In this document: in pieces, positions 60,982 to 64,000 of the stretch
Position numbering within the stretch: the stretch's first letter is position 1
Layout: each line of letters starts with the position of its first letter
Assembly (NCBI RefSeq): GCF_000515315.1
Contig: NZ_KI911562.1
Location: forward strand, 2,130,501 to 2,194,500
Direction: 5' to 3'
Length of the DNA stretch: 64,000 bases
Origin: Asinibacterium sp. OR53
GTDB taxonomy: Bacteria; Bacteroidota; Bacteroidia; Chitinophagales; Chitinophagaceae
Notes under the pieces: model-generated
Told to the model about the DNA's origin: nothing
What the model saw: the letters and a program-made list of their open reading frames with translations, nothing else
The model's database searches: none
Translations under genes and position numbers: made by a program

Positions 60982-61560
60982 ATGAAGATGCTTCCATTCC
61001 AACAAGATATTGATGCCTGTCTCGATGTGCTGCAAAAAGGAGGACTGATCCTGTATCCTACAGATACCATCTGGGGTATCGGTTGCGATGCTACCAATGA
61101 AGACGCGGTGAAAAGGATTTACCAACTGAAGCACAGGGCCGATAACAAAGCCATGATCGTGCTGGTGGCCGATGAGAAAGATATCCTTCGCCACGTAACC
61201 CAGCCCGACCTGCAAATATTCGATTATATCAAAGGGGTCACCAAACCTACCACGGTCATTTATGAAGGAGGGGTAGGGCTGGCATCCAACCTGCTGGGAG
61301 TCGATGGTTCGGTGGCCATACGGATTTGCGGCGATACCTTCTGCAAACACCTGATCCGCCGGTTCAGAAAACCCATCGTCAGCACATCGGCCAACCTTTC
61401 AGGATATCCGCCTCCGCAGTGTTTCCGGGATATAGAGCCGGTCATTCATGAAGGAGTGGATTATGTAGTCAAATACCGGCGCGATGAAGAAGACTATGCC
61501 AAACCGTCTTCCGTCATTAAATGGGAGAAAGACGGCAGCCTGAGTATCATAAGGCCTTAA
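60982..61560 (+). CDS. Sua5/YciO/YrdC threonylcarbamoyl-AMP synthase-like
   Basis: 192 residues. LQKGGLILYPTDTIWGIGCDATNEDAVKRIYQLKHR is the YrdC core that binds threonine, bicarbonate and ATP; STSANLSGYP is also conserved. Single-domain form. Probably supplies the L-threonylcarbamoyl-AMP for the t6A modification of tRNA, although YciO-type paralogues exist. Confidence 0.93.
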   Translation: MKMLPFQQDIDACLDVLQKGGLILYPTDTIWGIGCDATNEDAVKRIYQLKHRADNKAMIVLVADEKDILRHVTQPDLQIFDYIKGVTKPTTVIYEGGVGLASNLLGVDGSVAIRICGDTFCKHLIRRFRKPIVSTSANLSGYPPPQCFRDIEPVIHEGVDYVVKYRRDEEDYAKPSSVIKWEKDGSLSIIRP

Positions 61561-61725
61561 GCGCTTCAGGAGACTTATTTTTCACGTAGATATCTTTAAA
61601 TAACTGTAAAAGAGCCGCTTGCGAGGTAACATTAGTTTAATACTAATTTTAACCCTTTTTACTTGTAGAACCCGGAAAAAATATCGAACTTAAAGTTGAT
61701 ATCCTATAACAGGTAAATACTGTAT

Positions 61726-61944
61726 ATGGCAAGGGTTATTTTAGACGTTCCAAGTGAAAAAATGCATTCATTCATCAACGCTGTACTCAGCCTTGGGATA
61801 GACCGTCATGCCATCAGCTCCACCAGGCTTCGCCATCGTTCTTCACACAAAAGGAACAGAAGTGAATTTTCCCTGAAAAGTATTTCTTCAAGCTTCCTGC
61901 TGTTCGACTGGGAGTTTTTCAGCAACGAATTGGAATACGAATAA
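61726..61944 (+). CDS. small conserved-looking protein, unknown
   Basis: 72 residues, basic. MARVILDVPSEKMHSFINAVLSLGIDRHAI forms a probable strand-helix, then a Ser/Arg-rich middle and an aromatic end (FLLFDWEFFSNELEYE). No signal. Reading frame and codon use look real, and it is followed closely by the GT9 gene. Not recognised. Confidence 0.55.
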   Translation: MARVILDVPSEKMHSFINAVLSLGIDRHAISSTRLRHRSSHKRNRSEFSLKSISSSFLLFDWEFFSNELEYE

Positions 61945-62029
61945 AGAGTTGTTAAATGATAGTTGTCAGAATATAATTCCGCCAACTAACAACTTCTCTT
62001 TAAGTGCGTTAAAAAAATTATTTTTGCTG

Positions 62030-63028
62030 ATGCAGAAAGTCCTGGTCGTTCAGACTGCTTTTATCGGGGATGTTGTATTGGCAACAGGGTTGCTTGAAAA
62101 ACTACACGCATATTTTCCCCAGGCTTCCATTGATATAGCTGTTAGAAAAGGAAATGAATCCTTATTCATAGAACATCCTTATGTACACGAAGTACTGGTA
62201 TGGGATAAAAAGAAAAATAAATACCGCAACCTGTTCCAACTACTGAAACAGATCAGGTCAAACCGGTACGATTGTGTGATCAATGTACAGCGTTATGCTG
62301 CAACCGGCTTGCTCACCGCTTTTTCTAGAGCACGCAGAACCATTGGTTTTGATAAAAACCCATTCAGTTTTTTGTTCACAGATGTTATCCGGCACGTGTT
62401 TTCAGAAGAGGGCAAAGGCATCCATGAAATAGAACGCAATCACCTGTTGGTCGCCTCTTTAACGGATGCGCATGCGGCCAGGCCCAGGTTGTATCCATCG
62501 CAGCGGGATATGGAAGCGGTAGCTCCTTGGCAAACACAGACCTATGTTTGCATGGCTCCCGCATCGGTATGGTTCACCAAACAATTTCCGGCCGATCAGT
62601 GGATATCGTTGATCGGATCTTTGCCGGCGGAATATAAAGTGTACCTGCTGGGTGCACCCGGCGATCGGGCATTGTGTGATGAGATGACGAACGCCGTGCA
62701 GGGCAGACAGGTAGAAAATTTAGCCGGCAAACTCAGTTTCCTGCAGTCGGCTGCCCTGATGCAGGGAGCGCTGATGAATTATGTGAACGATTCTGCGCCG
62801 ATGCATTTTGCATCGGCAGTGAATGCTCCGGTAACGGCTGTTTATTGTTCCACTATTCCCGCATTTGGATATGGGCCATTGTCTGATAACAGTCATATTG
62901 TGGAGGTAACAGAAGCACTTTCGTGCAGGCCTTGCGGACTCCATGGAAAAAAAACCTGTCCGCAAGCCCATTTCCATTGCGCAAGGCATATCACCACCCG
63001 GCAATTACTCGATTGCCTTCCCCGTTGA
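62030..63028 (+). CDS. GT9-family glycosyltransferase (ADP-heptosyltransferase-like)
   Basis: 332 residues from MQKVLVVQTAFIGDVVLATGLLEKL, the GT9 N-terminal motif. An in-frame ATG 81 bases upstream would add an unlikely leader. The C-terminal part has APASVWFTKQFPADQWISLIG and VNDSAPMHFASAVNAPVTAVYCST, GT-B donor-binding patterns of WaaC/WaaF-like transferases. Probably lipopolysaccharide core or other glycan assembly. Confidence 0.92.
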   Translation: MQKVLVVQTAFIGDVVLATGLLEKLHAYFPQASIDIAVRKGNESLFIEHPYVHEVLVWDKKKNKYRNLFQLLKQIRSNRYDCVINVQRYAATGLLTAFSRARRTIGFDKNPFSFLFTDVIRHVFSEEGKGIHEIERNHLLVASLTDAHAARPRLYPSQRDMEAVAPWQTQTYVCMAPASVWFTKQFPADQWISLIGSLPAEYKVYLLGAPGDRALCDEMTNAVQGRQVENLAGKLSFLQSAALMQGALMNYVNDSAPMHFASAVNAPVTAVYCSTIPAFGYGPLSDNSHIVEVTEALSCRPCGLHGKKTCPQAHFHCARHITTRQLLDCLPR

Positions 63029-63060
63029 TCCAAAACAAAACAGCGCTACATTTGCAGTTT

Positions 63061-64000
63061 ATGGACATAGTTTGCTCTGATAAGGAAAAGCAGGTACTGG
63101 AGAAAATTGCGAAAGCTGCAACGGCTTTGGATACGCCTTGTTATCTCATAGGAGGATTTGTGCGCGACAAGATCATTGGCAGACCTACCAAAGACGCTGA
63201 TATCGTTTGTATGGGAGATGGTATTGCGCTGGCGCACAAAGTGGCAGAAATGTTTAAGCCCAAACCACAAGTGGCTTATTTTAAGAATTTCGGTACGGCA
63301 CAGATCAAACTCGAAGATTTTGAAGTGGAATTCGTAGGCGCCCGGAAAGAAAGTTACCGCTCACATAGCCGCAAGCCGGAAGTAATGCCCGGCACTATTG
63401 AAGACGATCAGAACAGGAGGGATTTTACCATCAATGCACTTGCTATCAGCCTGAACAAAAAAGATTTTGGCAAACTGGTCGATCCTTTCAATGGGGTGAC
63501 GGATATTGAGCGGAAGATCATCCAAACACCACTGGCCCCTGCGCAAACATTCAGCGACGATCCGTTGCGCATGATGCGCGCCATAAGGTTTGCTGCCCAA
63601 CTGCGTTTTACCATATTACCTGAAACCTTTGCTGCTATAGGAGAAAATGCCAAACGTATCAAAATTGTTTCACAGGAAAGGATCACCGATGAGTTGAACA
63701 AGATCATGTTGTGCGAACGACCATCGATTGGGTGGGACCTGCTGTTTAAAAGCGGACTCCTGCAACTGATCTTTCCGCAAATGATAGAACTGCATGGAGC
63801 AGAATACATAGATGGAAAAGGACACAAGGATAATTTTTACCATACCCTGCAGGTACTGGATAATATTGCCGATAAAACAACCGATCTCTGGTTGCGTTGG
63901 GCAGCATTGCTGCATGATATAGGCAAGCCGGGTACCAAAAAGTTTGAAGAAGGGCATGGGTGGACTTTTCACGGGCATGAAGTGGTAGGAGCCAGGATGG
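63061..64000 (+). CDS. CCA tRNA nucleotidyltransferase with HD domain (partial)
   Basis: Starts MDIVCSDKEKQVLEKI and runs past the window edge, with at least 313 residues present. PolyA-polymerase head domain: GGFVRDKIIGRPTKDADIVCMG; then RRDFTINALAISL and DPLRMMRAIRFAAQL, the nucleotide-binding elements; and an HD domain with HDIGKPGTKKFEEGHGW. It adds or repairs the 3'-CCA of tRNAs. The C-terminus is missing only because of the window end. Confidence 0.93.
   Translation, partial: MDIVCSDKEKQVLEKIAKAATALDTPCYLIGGFVRDKIIGRPTKDADIVCMGDGIALAHKVAEMFKPKPQVAYFKNFGTAQIKLEDFEVEFVGARKESYRSHSRKPEVMPGTIEDDQNRRDFTINALAISLNKKDFGKLVDPFNGVTDIERKIIQTPLAPAQTFSDDPLRMMRAIRFAAQLRFTILPETFAAIGENAKRIKIVSQERITDELNKIMLCERPSIGWDLLFKSGLLQLIFPQMIELHGAEYIDGKGHKDNFYHTLQVLDNIADKTTDLWLRWAALLHDIGKPGTKKFEEGHGWTFHGHEVVGARM

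Noticed and set aside
60894..61097. 68-residue N-terminal extension of dapD
   Set aside because: DapD normally starts near MESLKAL, and this stretch includes the promoter region of the divergent YrdC-like gene.

Overview
The window reads as a Bacteroidota genome, most likely Chitinophagaceae or a close relative. This is inferred from TonB-dependent receptors with a carboxypeptidase-like front domain, Bacteroidota-style -33/-7 promoters (TTTG, then TAnnTTTG), LytTR two-component pairs and Bacteroidota-type mobilisation genes. I ran no search; family names come from motifs and architecture.

The sequence has two parts with a sharp junction near 45.2-45.4 kb. Positions 1 to about 45.2 kb are an AT-richer acquired region. 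I found one GATC in it by eye (22708), where base composition predicts well over a hundred; GATC becomes frequent from 45407 onward. The right part (45.4-64 kb) looks like ordinary chromosome.

Island, left to right. (1) 0-18 kb: exported small proteins, a zinc metallopeptidase, a SulP transporter fused to carbonic anhydrase, MgtC-like and CDF proteins, a P-type metal ATPase, a Cys-rich/HMA/thioredoxin/TonB-receptor cluster, a DtxR-family regulator with operator facing a di-heme/Rieske/porin operon, and an ArsR-MerTP-GDCCVxC operon with a palindromic operator over its promoter. (2) 18-21.2 kb: a GmrSD-like DUF262/DUF1524 gene with a small partner, then a gamma-glutamylcyclotransferase-like gene flanked by two directly repeated double-hairpin elements with compensatory base changes. 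(3) 21.2-26.9 kb: plasmid-type genes (ssb, DUF932, radC) around a Crp/Fnr-rhodanese/metallo-beta-lactamase-MFS group. (4) 26.9-34.9 kb: a complete Wadjet operon jetABCD followed with no gap by a fifth gene carrying a HEPN-type R-x4-H motif. (5) 35.2-39.1 kb: an oriT-like region, accessory protein, relaxase and coupling protein. (6) 39.1-44.0 kb: a six-gene type III CBASS operon (TRIP13-like ATPase, unknown 155-aa protein, HORMA, CD-NTase, Cap4-like nuclease-SAVED effector, LexA/S24-like regulator). (7) A DUF1016 nuclease gene with two palindromes inside its reading frame. The island is thus a mobilisable element carrying metal/sulfur functions and at least three defence modules. No integrase is visible, and the left end lies outside the window.

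Chromosome: an ABC export operon, an SRPBCC-ArsR pair with tandem operators, a GAPDH paralogue, a DUF488/truncated globin/Rrf2 cluster suggestive of nitric oxide or oxygen stress, an NMT1-sensor histidine kinase with several response regulators, a LytS/LytTR pair, a LiaF-like protein, a DMT exporter, dapD, a Sua5/YrdC protein, a GT9 glycosyltransferase and the start of a CCA-adding enzyme cut by the window edge.

The best candidates for new biology are the HEPN gene attached to Wadjet, the unknown protein and S24 regulator inside the CBASS operon, the paired double-hairpin elements, and the near-total absence of GATC from the island.
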